Assembly: GCF_000775915.1 (NCBI RefSeq)
Contig: NZ_BBLT01000004.1
Span: 434,001-498,000 of the forward strand
Origin: Sporocytophaga myxococcoides
GTDB taxonomy: Bacteria; Bacteroidota; Bacteroidia; Cytophagales; Cytophagaceae
Direction of reading: 5' to 3'
Length of the DNA stretch: 64,000 nt
Part shown: piece after piece, positions 19,103 through 27,378 of the stretch
Position numbering within the stretch: position 1 is the first letter of the stretch
How the letters are laid out: every line of letters starts with the position of its first letter
Notes under the pieces: generated by a model
Seen by the model: the letters and a program-made list of their open reading frames with translations, nothing else
The model's database searches: none
Told to the model about the DNA's origin: nothing
Program-made: the position numbers and the translations under genes

Positions 19103-19851
19103 TTTTGTTTAATTAAAGAACCAATACTTACCCCTATTAAATATTCGAATTGTTTGTAAACTGTATTATAATCCTTTCTTGCAATTTCAAAATTCGACTC
19201 CGCCATAAAAAGATTATTACTTACCGAGGAATAATCTTCCAGAGAGATTGTTCCTTCTTTAAATTGTTTCTCTGCCATCTGATATACAAGCTGTGCATTC
19301 TGAAGTCCTTCGCTTCTAATTTTAAGAAGCGTCTGAGCTGCAAGAAGATTGTTATATTCAGCTGCTATTTGTCTTTTTAATTCTATTATTACTCGATCTC
19401 TGTTCCTTTCAGCCATTTCCAGCTCAGCCTTACTAAACCTTATTCTATTATGTCTGGCCGTAACATCAAACAATGGTATACTCACATTTATGCCAACCCT
19501 GTATCCATTAAGGAAGTTAGTCTGACGATTAAAGTCTCCATATGTTACACCAAACTTCTGATCACCTGTAGCATAGTTACCAAAAGCCTGGATGTCTTTT
19601 TGCCAATCCTTCCTTGCTAAGTGAATTTCCTGCTTGCGAGCTTTTATACTAGCATCCTCTACCTTTATATAAGGTGATGTTTCAATTGCAATTAAAATAA
19701 TATTATCCAACGAAGGCAATTGAGTTTCAAGATCCTGTAGCACAATAACGCTATCTTTATTTACTTGCCCGAAGGATGTAACCGAAAACAGAGTGAATAT
19801 CAAAAGAAGCATACTATTAGCAGAATGCTTATTATTCCAAAGGGTATTCAT
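19099..19851 (-). CDS. Half-size TolC-like outer membrane protein in exopolysaccharide cluster
   Basis: The product is 250 residues from the ATG at 19851. It has a signal peptide ending at SFGQ near residue 29, then one copy of the outer membrane efflux (OEP) unit. A long helix (about 50-80) leads to a short strand pair with YRVGINVSIPLF, a typical OEP barrel strand, then two long amphipathic helices. Classical TolC proteins have two such units and about 420-480 residues. ATGs at 19896 and 19860 are in frame, but the chosen one falls right after the upstream stop and gives the cleanest signal peptide. Its place beside the co-polymerase suggests it is the outer membrane exit for the polysaccharide, replacing a Wza-type channel. 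Confidence 0.78.
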   Translation of the reverse strand: MNTLWNNKHSANSMLLLIFTLFSVTSFGQVNKDSVIVLQDLETQLPSLDNIILIAIETSPYIKVEDASIKARKQEIHLARKDWQKDIQAFGNYATGDQKFGVTYGDFNRQTNFLNGYRVGINVSIPLFDVTARHNRIRFSKAELEMAERNRDRVIIELKRQIAAEYNNLLAAQTLLKIRSEGLQNAQLVYQMAEKQFKEGTISLEDYSSVSNNLFMAESNFEIARKDYNTVYKQFEYLIGVSIGSLIKQK

Positions 19852-19852
19852 A

Positions 19853-21076
19853 CTATACATTTTCTTTCTGTAATAATGCAGGAATGGTTTTCGCAATAAT
19901 TTTCAGATCTCTCAAGAATGAATAATTCCTGGCATAGTCATTATCCAGCTGAATTCTTTCAGCCTCTGACATTTCCTTGGTTCCTCTTTTGGTCACCTGC
20001 CAAAGACCTGTAATACCTGCAGGTGCTAGGAATCTTAGGGTAAACTGATCCACTGTAATCTTTTCAGCTTCATAAAGCGGAAGCGGACGATTACCAACAA
20101 TAGACATATCACCTTTCAATACATTGAAAAGCTGAGGCAGCTCATCTATACTTGTATTTCTAATAAACTTACCAATCTTTGTAATCCTTGGATCATTACT
20201 TATCTTAATAAATGCAGCTGCATCTTTTTCTTTCTTTTCCAAAAGAAATCTATTCTCACAAATTTCCTTTCCATCAAGATAAAGCATAGACTGACAAACT
20301 CTGTTTCCTCTGGCGCACTCTTCACAAAGGTTTGATTGATGATCCGTTTCATCAACCGCTATCGAAATTTCATTTTTTTTGTCATTTTCAGAGACTTTTT
20401 TATTTTTATTATATTGATTCATGTGAGCAAGATCCTTCAACTTTTTATCAGCATCGGCACTCATGGATCGGAACTTATAGAAATCAAAAATTTTATATCC
20501 CGTACCAACCCTTTTTGCAGCATAAAACACAGGGCCTTTTGATTCCAGCCTGATTAATATTGCAAGCAAAAGAAAGAGAGGACTCAAAAAGATGAGTGCA
20601 AGTGTTGCAAACACGACATCAAATATCCTTTTTATTAAAGGAATTTTATACTCAGGATGTTTTACATGCCCCTCTTTATATGCACGTTTATAATGAATTT
20701 TATTTTTAATCAGATAATTTAATCTTAATGCAAACGGGTCTTTCGAAACATCCTGTTCAAAAATTTCTGACACACTATGTTTAAGCATTTCAGAACGGAC
20801 CGGTCCTGTAATGCTGTCAACAAGAAAAACAAAAGGAACCGGCTCAACATCCGATTGTTTTAAGTGCTGCAGCAATAACAGCCCATTAGAGCTGTGTAAT
20901 TGTCCTGCAGAAATTATTGCATCAACTTTATTACCCTTAGAATGCCATTCGAAAAACTTAAATCCGTTTTCAAAATGAATAACATCAAACCCATCTGCCA
21001 TCCGATTTGAAAACGAATGACGCCGATCTGCCTGATTGTCTATATAAGCCAGCTTCTTCTGTGCAATAAGCTCCAT
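19853..21076 (-). CDS. Initiating sugar-phosphate transferase with N-terminal pseudo-receiver and Cys-rich insert
   Basis: Residues of about 8-125 of this 407-residue protein have the strand/helix pattern of a response-regulator receiver, but Ala57 replaces the expected phosphorylated Asp and the conserved Lys is also missing. A membrane hairpin at 150-175 and the catalytic domain of undecaprenyl-phosphate sugar-1-phosphate transferases (WcaJ/ExoY type) follow: KRVGTGYKIFDFYKFRSM, then SNDPRITKIGKFIRNTSIDELPQ, GDMSIVGNRP and the PAGITGLWQV segment. Between KFRSM and NDPRITK lies an extra stretch of about 80 residues with Cys at 251, 254, 261 and 273. It should load the first sugar on the lipid carrier. 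It starts six bases after the response regulator gene. Confidence 0.88.
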   Translation of the reverse strand: MELIAQKKLAYIDNQADRRHSFSNRMADGFDVIHFENGFKFFEWHSKGNKVDAIISAGQLHSSNGLLLLQHLKQSDVEPVPFVFLVDSITGPVRSEMLKHSVSEIFEQDVSKDPFALRLNYLIKNKIHYKRAYKEGHVKHPEYKIPLIKRIFDVVFATLALIFLSPLFLLLAILIRLESKGPVFYAAKRVGTGYKIFDFYKFRSMSADADKKLKDLAHMNQYNKNKKVSENDKKNEISIAVDETDHQSNLCEECARGNRVCQSMLYLDGKEICENRFLLEKKEKDAAAFIKISNDPRITKIGKFIRNTSIDELPQLFNVLKGDMSIVGNRPLPLYEAEKITVDQFTLRFLAPAGITGLWQVTKRGTKEMSEAERIQLDNDYARNYSFLRDLKIIAKTIPALLQKENV

Positions 21077-21082
21077 ACTTTT

Positions 21083-21511
21083 TTACTTATAAATTCTTTT
21101 GAAAATATTTTCTACTCTTATTTCAAGTTCTTCAGGATTGAATGGTTTCATCATAAAATCATCAGCGCCACATTTAAGGCACTGAATCCTAACACTGCTT
21201 GATTCATAACTTGATAGAATTAGGAGTGGTACCTCTCTGAAAAATCCACTGGATCGGATATGTTTAATAAATTCAAAACCGTCCATCTCGGGCATACGCA
21301 AATCACAAATTATCAAATCCGGAATATTTCCCTCATGCATCCACTCAAATGCGTCTTTTCCGTTTGCTTTTTTAACTACATTATACTTTTTACACAATGT
21401 GCAATTAATTATATCTAAAGTTGACTCAACGTCATCAATTGCAAGAATTGTTTTCCCCTTCTCTGCCACAAGTTTTTCAACCTTTGGCAATGCCTTTTCC
21501 AGTATTTCCAT
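21083..21511 (-). CDS. Stand-alone response regulator (CheY-like receiver)
   Basis: The 142-residue protein is a single receiver domain with all key residues: acidic pair Asp26-Asp27, phospho-acceptor Asp70 in ICDLRMPEMDG, Ser100 and Lys122 (MMKPF). It has no output domain, so it must signal by protein contact. It is the first gene of the exopolysaccharide cluster and lies six bases before a sugar transferase that carries a degenerate receiver, a likely but unproven partner. No cognate histidine kinase is adjacent. The 283-base divergent region upstream must hold the cluster promoter. Confidence 0.9.
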   Translation of the reverse strand: MEILEKALPKVEKLVAEKGKTILAIDDVESTLDIINCTLCKKYNVVKKANGKDAFEWMHEGNIPDLIICDLRMPEMDGFEFIKHIRSSGFFREVPLLILSSYESSSVRIQCLKCGADDFMMKPFNPEELEIRVENIFKRIYK

Positions 21512-21794
21512 ACAAAATAAATATTATCGCCTTCTGCCTCGTATCTAATTATAAACTCTCATTGGATTATTCAGCAACTTTGTGTGCTGCTTACATAATT
21601 TCAACTCAACAGCATATTATTTGTTCACTCCAAATACAGGCTTAAAGACATCTCCAGTATTTTACAATACCAGCCGCTTTTGCATCCTCAGGGTCAATTA
21701 ATTAAAATAAACCAGTCATAAATCTGAACATCCAGTCAATTTTATCTTTCACTTTAAAAAACATTTTTATAGATTTAATGACGAATAAAATACT

Positions 21795-23084
21795 ATGGTA
21801 CAGGAGAGATTAGCAGAATTGCTGAAGAAAAAAGGTATAGGACCTGAAGGAAGCAAAAGCCTTATAAAAGAGGAGCTGAGTGAGCTTCAGTATTTATTTA
21901 AATCTCCCGATGCAAGCCTTACCACTATTGCAACAATGGTTACGGCTTTGCTTACCCTTGAAGCCAATATTCAGGAAAAGGAATGGATAGAAAAGGTAAA
22001 AGCGTACCCTTCAGAATTTCTTCCGGATGAAATAATACCATTTTTTACAGGCCATACAAAGGATGTGTTTTATCAGTTAATTCTTAAAGTCATAAAACAC
22101 GAAGACTTATCCCAGGAGGAAGCTGAAAGTGGGATAGAGCAATTATTCGATCGTCAGATACCTGATTATCTTAAAGGAGCTTTTCTTGAATCACAAAGGT
22201 TAAAACGTGAAACCTTCATTGAAAACAAAGCCTTCCTTTCAGGATTATGGAAAAAAGTGGAGCGAATAAAAACGGACCTCCCAATTGTAATTGATATTGC
22301 CGATAGCTATGATGGTTTTAACCGGACTGCGAGTTTTTCATTATTTACCGCAGCACTGCTTGCATCATTAGACATTCCTTGTATTGTTCACTCCATCGAC
22401 AAAGTTGCCCCTAAGGAAGGATATACCTCTCATCAGCTTTTGAAGCTGGCAGGTAAAAATCCCCTCATATCTGTTTCCAATGCTAAACAAGCATTAGAAA
22501 ACAAGTCTATAGGATTTTGCTACCTTGATCAGCAAATATTTTTCAATGAACTTTTCCAGCTCAAAAGAATGAGAAAGGAAATGGTTAAACGACCCTTCCT
22601 GGCAACCTTTGAAAAGCTTTTACAGCCCATCCAAAGTACTCAGGGAAATTATCTTGTCTCGGGATACACACATCCACATTATAAGGAAGAAGTGGTTAAA
22701 CAGCTGAAAGTACAGGGTGAATGTAAAATGGCACTTATCTTTAAGGGACTTGAGGGATCAACACAATTAACGCTTAGCAGAGGCTCTGTTGCCATATTTT
22801 ATGATGGTAATGATATATATGAATCACTCGTTTCTCCCGAAGACTTTGGGCTTCCCCTATTGGAAAGCAAACAGGATAAAAGCATCAAACCGGAAGATGT
22901 ATTATCGGAAGGATTGGCAGCCCTTGAAGGTAAGAAAAATTTTGCAAGGGAAGCTATCATTTATCAGGCTGCTGTTATTATCACAAAGTTTAACCTTATA
23001 CAACAAAAAGATCTGATTCCTGTTCTGCAGCAAAAGCTTGATTCAGGAGAGGCTTTGAATCGATGGAATATGCTGAATACATAA
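21795..23084 (+). CDS. TrpD2/YbiB-like protein (anthranilate phosphoribosyltransferase fold)
   Basis: The 429-residue protein starts with the helical domain of the nucleoside phosphorylase/anthranilate phosphoribosyltransferase class (LKKKGIGPEGSKSLI...) and continues with a glycosyl-transferase-3-like alpha/beta domain containing IADSYDGFNRTASFSL and IVHSIDKVAPKEGYTSHQLL. The classic Gly-rich phosphoribosyl-binding loop of TrpD is altered, which fits the TrpD2/YbiB group whose E. coli member binds nucleic acid instead of making tryptophan precursors. No trp genes are nearby. It is transcribed divergently from the exopolysaccharide cluster. The start at 21795 is the first ATG in frame. Confidence 0.72.
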   Translation: MVQERLAELLKKKGIGPEGSKSLIKEELSELQYLFKSPDASLTTIATMVTALLTLEANIQEKEWIEKVKAYPSEFLPDEIIPFFTGHTKDVFYQLILKVIKHEDLSQEEAESGIEQLFDRQIPDYLKGAFLESQRLKRETFIENKAFLSGLWKKVERIKTDLPIVIDIADSYDGFNRTASFSLFTAALLASLDIPCIVHSIDKVAPKEGYTSHQLLKLAGKNPLISVSNAKQALENKSIGFCYLDQQIFFNELFQLKRMRKEMVKRPFLATFEKLLQPIQSTQGNYLVSGYTHPHYKEEVVKQLKVQGECKMALIFKGLEGSTQLTLSRGSVAIFYDGNDIYESLVSPEDFGLPLLESKQDKSIKPEDVLSEGLAALEGKKNFAREAIIYQAAVIITKFNLIQQKDLIPVLQQKLDSGEALNRWNMLNT

Positions 23085-23091
23085 AATAGAT

Positions 23092-23128
23092 AATTAGCCT
23101 TCAGAAAATTTCCTGAAGGCTAATTTTT
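23092..23128. terminator. Terminator between convergent genes
   Basis: A 13-base stem (AATTAGCCTTCAG at 23092-23104 with 23113-23125) is followed by T residues on the plus strand. It sits between the ends of the TrpD2-like gene and the minus-strand T9SS cargo gene and can serve both. Confidence 0.88.
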
Positions 23129-23133
23129 AAAAA

Positions 23134-24594
23134 TCAATTTTTCACAAATCTTGAAGTATAAATAACTCCACCTTCATTGAGGATCATCATTGAATAGATT
23201 CCTACTTTGAGACTATTAACATCAACGGTTTCTTCTGCACCAATAAAATATCCATTTAATACTTCCCTTCCCTCAACATTAAAGACCTTGTAGAAAGTAT
23301 TCTGAATACCTTCGCTTGAAATTCTGATTTTGTCAGTAGCTGGATTCGGTGAAAGACTTATGTTCACACCTGATTTTTTTCCTAAAACTCTCGTCACCAA
23401 ATCATATGGTGTTCCCCATTCAACAGAGCCTTTTTTGTAATACACTAATTCTCTTCCATAAGAAAACATTCCATACCATCCTGAATTATATGGACCACCA
23501 AGGCCTTCAATATATCTATTATCCACGCTTCCCCAATCAACAACAAGCTTATAACACGAATCTGAAGGATCTGAAGGAATCAAACTTTCATAGATGTAAC
23601 GTTTGGACATTCTTGAGGTAGGTTCATCCAAGGACTGGCTTGTATAATCTACATACGCAGTTCCAATATGTGCTACTAATGGCAACCAGTTTATTCCGCT
23701 ATCCCCCAGAGCTATTGGAACATTAAGTATATTGGTATCTGCATTTACCGTAAACTGTTCTACTCCTGATTCAAAAAAAACTGAATTCCTCAAAACAGAA
23801 ATATGATAAACAATTGAATCATTCCCTGCTGTTATCGATTTGTCAATTACCTTATGAATGCTCTTTGTTTCCTTGAGATCAGAAGAATTCTCAAATTCTC
23901 TAACATGTAACTCATCTCCAACTTCAAAATTATATATATCCTTTAAAGTCAGATTTCTAACTCCAATATTTGACTCTTCTATTCCTGCCAACAACATGGC
24001 ATTGATATCTTCAGGAAAATTCAGTAGATCATAAGTTTTAACGAAGCCATACTTCTTACTTATTTTCCACTCTTTACCATTAAATGAATGGCTCAAAGGA
24101 CTATTATCTCCCACCTTCTTAAGAGTAACAGAAACAGTCATAACAGAATCAGTTACCTGATCTTCATATATGTTAAATGTTTCCTGCTCCTTTTTGATTA
24201 CAGTTGCTTCAAAATAGTTTTCCTCAGAAGACCAAAAAATCCAGGTATCATTAACATCGGCATACTTATGAAATATGATCGAGTCGCCATTTTTATTAAT
24301 AAAGATCTCCCTTTCATCTTTAGTCAATATAATATTTTTGCCTGTCCAGGGCCATCCTTTGCCGGTAGCTTGACAATCCTCGTTAAAAGGTTCAATTAGT
24401 TTAAATACCCGGTAATTAAGTAAAAGGGTATCCTCGTTTACTATTTGTTGACTTTCGACTTTCACAGGTATAAAGGACCTAATACTCTCTCCTTTTTTAT
24501 CATAAAAAACTGTTTTGTCAGAATGAATTGTCTTAAACTGAGCAAATGAAGTTAGAGAGAAAAATATCAGTAATGCAGGTAAAATTTTCTTCAT
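23134..24594 (-). CDS. Secreted protein of unknown function with T9SS sorting domain
   Basis: The 486-residue protein has a signal peptide ending SFAQ near residue 19 and a type A T9SS sorting domain over the last 75 residues (LSPNPATDKI, then a central VFNVEGREVL and a final GIYSMMIL). The roughly 390 residues between are beta-rich and match no domain that can be named by eye. It is predicted to be exported through the outer membrane by T9SS. It is monocistronic, facing a bidirectional terminator at its 3' end. Confidence 0.8.
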   Translation of the reverse strand: MKKILPALLIFFSLTSFAQFKTIHSDKTVFYDKKGESIRSFIPVKVESQQIVNEDTLLLNYRVFKLIEPFNEDCQATGKGWPWTGKNIILTKDEREIFINKNGDSIIFHKYADVNDTWIFWSSEENYFEATVIKKEQETFNIYEDQVTDSVMTVSVTLKKVGDNSPLSHSFNGKEWKISKKYGFVKTYDLLNFPEDINAMLLAGIEESNIGVRNLTLKDIYNFEVGDELHVREFENSSDLKETKSIHKVIDKSITAGNDSIVYHISVLRNSVFFESGVEQFTVNADTNILNVPIALGDSGINWLPLVAHIGTAYVDYTSQSLDEPTSRMSKRYIYESLIPSDPSDSCYKLVVDWGSVDNRYIEGLGGPYNSGWYGMFSYGRELVYYKKGSVEWGTPYDLVTRVLGKKSGVNISLSPNPATDKIRISSEGIQNTFYKVFNVEGREVLNGYFIGAEETVDVNSLKVGIYSMMILNEGGVIYTSRFVKN

Positions 24595-24653
24595 GATTCT
24601 CCTTCATTTTAAAAACACTTAAGATAAAACAAACGGTTTTATCTGTATGATGA

Positions 24654-24836
24654 TCAAAATTTATAAGATAGACTATAAAAATATTCATTCGTTCCCAACA
24701 AAATTAAAACATCCTTATAAAAATTATAAAACAACAACAACAATAAAAGCATACCACTCATTAACAGCCATTTTTGACAAAAAATAAGCTTTTTATATTT
24801 TCTCGAATCAAAAAAATATTTAATATTCTCAAACAT
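24654..24836 (-). CDS. Possible small membrane protein (60 residues)
   Basis: An open frame from an ATG at 24836 encodes a basic N-terminus (KYFFDSRKYKK), one strongly hydrophobic segment (about 24-43) and a short tail. No homology is recognised. The region between 24595 and 24894 is otherwise empty and AT-rich, and such regions can produce Leu/Phe-rich frames by chance, so this may not be a gene. Confidence 0.3.
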   Translation of the reverse strand: MFENIKYFFDSRKYKKLIFCQKWLLMSGMLLLLLLFYNFYKDVLILLGTNEYFYSLSYKF

Positions 24837-24894
24837 TTTAAACTATTATTTCATTAAGGTTCTCAGTTTTCATAAATCATTTAAACTTATAACC

Positions 24895-25041
24895 ATGGGA
24901 AAAGGAGATAAAAAGTCTAAAAAAGGAAAGATCTTTAAAGGGAGCTTTGGAAACTCCAGAAAAAGAAAAGTTGAAAAAGCGGAAGTTAAGTCTGATGCAA
25001 CACCAACTCCTGTTGCAACTTCAAAGAAAAAAACTTCCTGA
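24895..25041 (+). CDS. 30S ribosomal protein THX
   Basis: A short frame encodes 48 residues starting MGKGDKKSKKGKIFKGSFGN, the conserved start of the ribosomal protein THX family found in Thermus and Bacteroidota. THX is a tiny, very basic protein buried at the top of the 30S head, where it stabilises rRNA helices. The C-terminal tail (from residue 27) is longer than in Thermus, rich in Lys, Ala and Thr, and is expected to vary in this phylum. It is followed 22 bases later by a good terminator, which supports a stand-alone transcript. Confidence 0.85.
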   Translation: MGKGDKKSKKGKIFKGSFGNSRKRKVEKAEVKSDATPTPVATSKKKTS

Positions 25042-25062
25042 TTGTATTCAACCTAATTTTAA

Positions 25063-25090
25063 AAAAGCACACCTTCTCAGTGTGCTTTTA
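25063..25090 (+). terminator. Terminator after THX gene
   Basis: A ten-base stem (AAAAGCACAC at 25063-25072 with GTGTGCTTTT at 25080-25089) lies 22 bases after the THX stop codon. The stem ends in a T-tract. Confidence 0.85.
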
Positions 25091-25260
25091 ACCTGACTTC
25101 CTTTATTTTAGTACAACCTTATTCACAACCGCTTCCATCCTTCCCTATATAAATTTCATATAATCTGCTTCAAAGATCATCTATCTTTCTATTTTACACG
25201 TTAAAGTTTGGACCTGTCTTCGGATTTTACTTTATTACCACAAACAAGTATTAACATTCT

Positions 25261-26790
25261 ATGAAAAAACTTTCATTCTTACTTTTTTTCATTATTTGTT
25301 TCAACACAACAAAAAAAGCTTATTCTCAAGGCACAAGCCTCAGTCAGCCAATCAATTCACCACTGGGGGATGAATTAAACCCCAGTGTCAGCGCAGATGG
25401 CAAAACATTACTATTTCTATCCAACTATGGTGAGGAAAAAGCATATCCAGTTATAAGTTATCTTAAATCGGGGGTATGGACAAGACCTGATGAAGTAACT
25501 GCTCTTAATACCCCATCGACCAAGCTTAACAACAACCTTGGATATAATTTAAGCCCGATGGGTAATGAAATATTCTTTTCAAGCAACAGATATGGAGGTA
25601 TTGGAAGCAATGATATATGGATAGTTGAAAAAACACCAACAGGCTGGTCTTCTCCCAAAAACCCTGGAAAACCTTTAAATTCTGCACAAGGAGAAGCTGA
25701 CCCAAGTTTATCTCCCGATGGGAAACAACTGTATTTTGTAAAATGGACAGATAAAAAATCCTCTACGGGACTACCTTGCGGTAAAATAGTAGTTTCTCAG
25801 CGTACTAGCAAAGAAGGTTTCAGGGAGCCAGTAGACCTTCCTTCTCCTGTCAATTCAGGTTGCGAATGTTCTCCAAGAATTCTTTCTGACGGAAAAACTT
25901 TAATATTCTCTTCTGAAAGAACCGGAAGCAAAGGGGGATTTGACTTTTATAAGACACAGCGTAAAGATGATGGTAGCTGGTCTACTCCAATCCCGCTTAC
26001 ATATATTAACTCTAAAGAGGACGAGGTTTATGCAGCTATTCCCGCCAATGCGGAGATGATTTATTACACTTCCATAAATGGAAAATCTAAAGACATTTAC
26101 AGAAGTAAACTTTCTCAAGAGTTCCAACCTGACAGAGTATTTTTGCTTGCAGGAAAAATAAAAGAAGAATCAGGAAAAACTGTTGCCGGAAAAATTATAG
26201 TAACTGAACTTCCTTCCAAAAAACTTATTTCAGTTATAAATCTGAAACAAGACGAGCCATACTTGATCATACTTCCAAAAGGAAAAACTTTTGATGTCAC
26301 AGCTTATGGCAGCACCAAAGGATGGTTCTATAAAGGCAATAGCATTCCGCTTGATACACTTTCCAAATCTGTTTATAAGGAGCAGGATTTTAAACTTCCG
26401 GCAGTAAAACTAAATACAGCTATTGATCTTTCCGATATTCAGATGGAGGGAAGCACTCTATCTCCTTCCTCAACTATGAATCTTGATAAACTTGTAAAAT
26501 GGCTTCAGGAAAATCCTACGGCAGCAATTGAAATAGGCACATCTATATCGGAAGTAAAGTCTGACACAGTACAAGCACATGAACTCACTGAAGTAAAAGA
26601 GGAAACTGTAACTCTGGACACCACGGCATATATCCGCAAGATTTACCATAATGATGTTACACAGAAACAGGCTGATGCCATAGCAACCTATCTTACCCAA
26701 AAAGGAATTGCAAGTGCAAGAATAAAACCAGTAGGATATGGAGACAAGAAAAAAGAAAACAAATCTGAAATTACTATTTTGAAAGAATAA
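25261..26790 (+). CDS. PD40 beta-propeller protein with atypical OmpA-like C-terminus
   Basis: The 509-residue protein has a signal peptide ending AYSQ at about residue 23 and PD40/WD40-like blades over about 30-285, each with a NPSVSADGKTL- or PSLSPDGKQLYF-type motif. A short beta-rich carboxypeptidase-regulatory-like segment covers about 290-370. The C-terminal 120 residues resemble OmpA_C (LDKLVKWLQENP, then ADAIATYLTQKGI and a VGYGDKK motif), but the GHTD motif reads GTSISE, an insert of about 35 residues follows, and the final NRR is NKSE. The usual peptidoglycan contacts, Asp and Arg, are therefore missing. It is related to the PorE-like protein at 46760-48799 but probably cannot bind peptidoglycan in the usual way. 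Confidence 0.75.
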   Translation: MKKLSFLLFFIICFNTTKKAYSQGTSLSQPINSPLGDELNPSVSADGKTLLFLSNYGEEKAYPVISYLKSGVWTRPDEVTALNTPSTKLNNNLGYNLSPMGNEIFFSSNRYGGIGSNDIWIVEKTPTGWSSPKNPGKPLNSAQGEADPSLSPDGKQLYFVKWTDKKSSTGLPCGKIVVSQRTSKEGFREPVDLPSPVNSGCECSPRILSDGKTLIFSSERTGSKGGFDFYKTQRKDDGSWSTPIPLTYINSKEDEVYAAIPANAEMIYYTSINGKSKDIYRSKLSQEFQPDRVFLLAGKIKEESGKTVAGKIIVTELPSKKLISVINLKQDEPYLIILPKGKTFDVTAYGSTKGWFYKGNSIPLDTLSKSVYKEQDFKLPAVKLNTAIDLSDIQMEGSTLSPSSTMNLDKLVKWLQENPTAAIEIGTSISEVKSDTVQAHELTEVKEETVTLDTTAYIRKIYHNDVTQKQADAIATYLTQKGIASARIKPVGYGDKKKENKSEITILKE

Positions 26791-26814
26791 GAATAAAAAA
26801 ATAATGAACCCCCG

Positions 26815-26852
26815 AAAACTCATTGTATTAAGCTATCCAATGAGTTTTTTTA
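26815..26852 (+). terminator. Terminator after PD40 protein gene
   Basis: An 11-base stem (AAAACTCATTG at 26815-26825 with CAATGAGTTTT at 26838-26848) is followed by more T. It lies 24 bases after the stop codon. Confidence 0.88.
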
Positions 26853-26874
26853 TTTACAGAGCGTTTATATCAGC

Positions 26875-27222
26875 TCATTCTTTCCTGGCAGGGAATGACC
26901 TTTTATAATTATGTTCTATGTATTCTCCTCCAGGCAAATCATACTTCATTTTCTGATGAGATGGATAACTCTTTATGGCCTCATCACAATCTTCTATGAT
27001 AGTAGTAGTCTTCTTATTGTGTTTTGAAAAAGTATTCTTATAGTTGTGACTTTCCCGGTAATGATTTTCATCTTCAACAGTCCCATAATACTTCTGTTGC
27101 TCATCCTTTTCCTCTCTCTTCGAAGGTGAAAATTGTTGTTTGTAATTTTGACCAGATTGTGCCATTAAATTTGCTGAAAAGAATATCAAAGCTCCAGCCA
27201 GCCAGCCCTTCATCTCTCTCAT
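26875..27222 (-). CDS. Small secreted protein of unknown function
   Basis: From the ATG at 27222 the product is 115 residues with a clear signal peptide (MREMKGWLAGALIFFSANLMAQ) and a polar, Lys/Glu/Tyr-rich mature part. Two loosely similar segments, NYKQQFSPSKRE and NYKNTFSKHNKK, plus NYKRSFPARKE near the end, form a degenerate repeat of about NYKxxFsxxkk. An ATG at 27213 is an equally possible start. It would be periplasmic or exported. No family is recognised. Confidence 0.6.
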   Translation of the reverse strand: MREMKGWLAGALIFFSANLMAQSGQNYKQQFSPSKREEKDEQQKYYGTVEDENHYRESHNYKNTFSKHNKKTTTIIEDCDEAIKSYPSHQKMKYDLPGGEYIEHNYKRSFPARKE

Positions 27223-27378
27223 AGCCTCTTTTCTTTTTAAAAGAACAAAGCTATGCAAGACTATTGTTTCACCGTAATGAAATTAATATAGTTCAGAGAG
27301 GAATAATCTGAGGATGCAAAAGGACTTCAAGATGTACTTTTCCGCACCAACCATTATAAACTTTCTATAGGAGCATGT

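Noticed and set aside
21661-21712. Minus-strand fragment reading IDPEDAKAAGIVKYW upstream of the response regulator
   Set aside because: It is protein-like but only about 17 codons between stops, with no start codon, and it lies in the control region of the exopolysaccharide cluster. It may be chance or a tiny relic.
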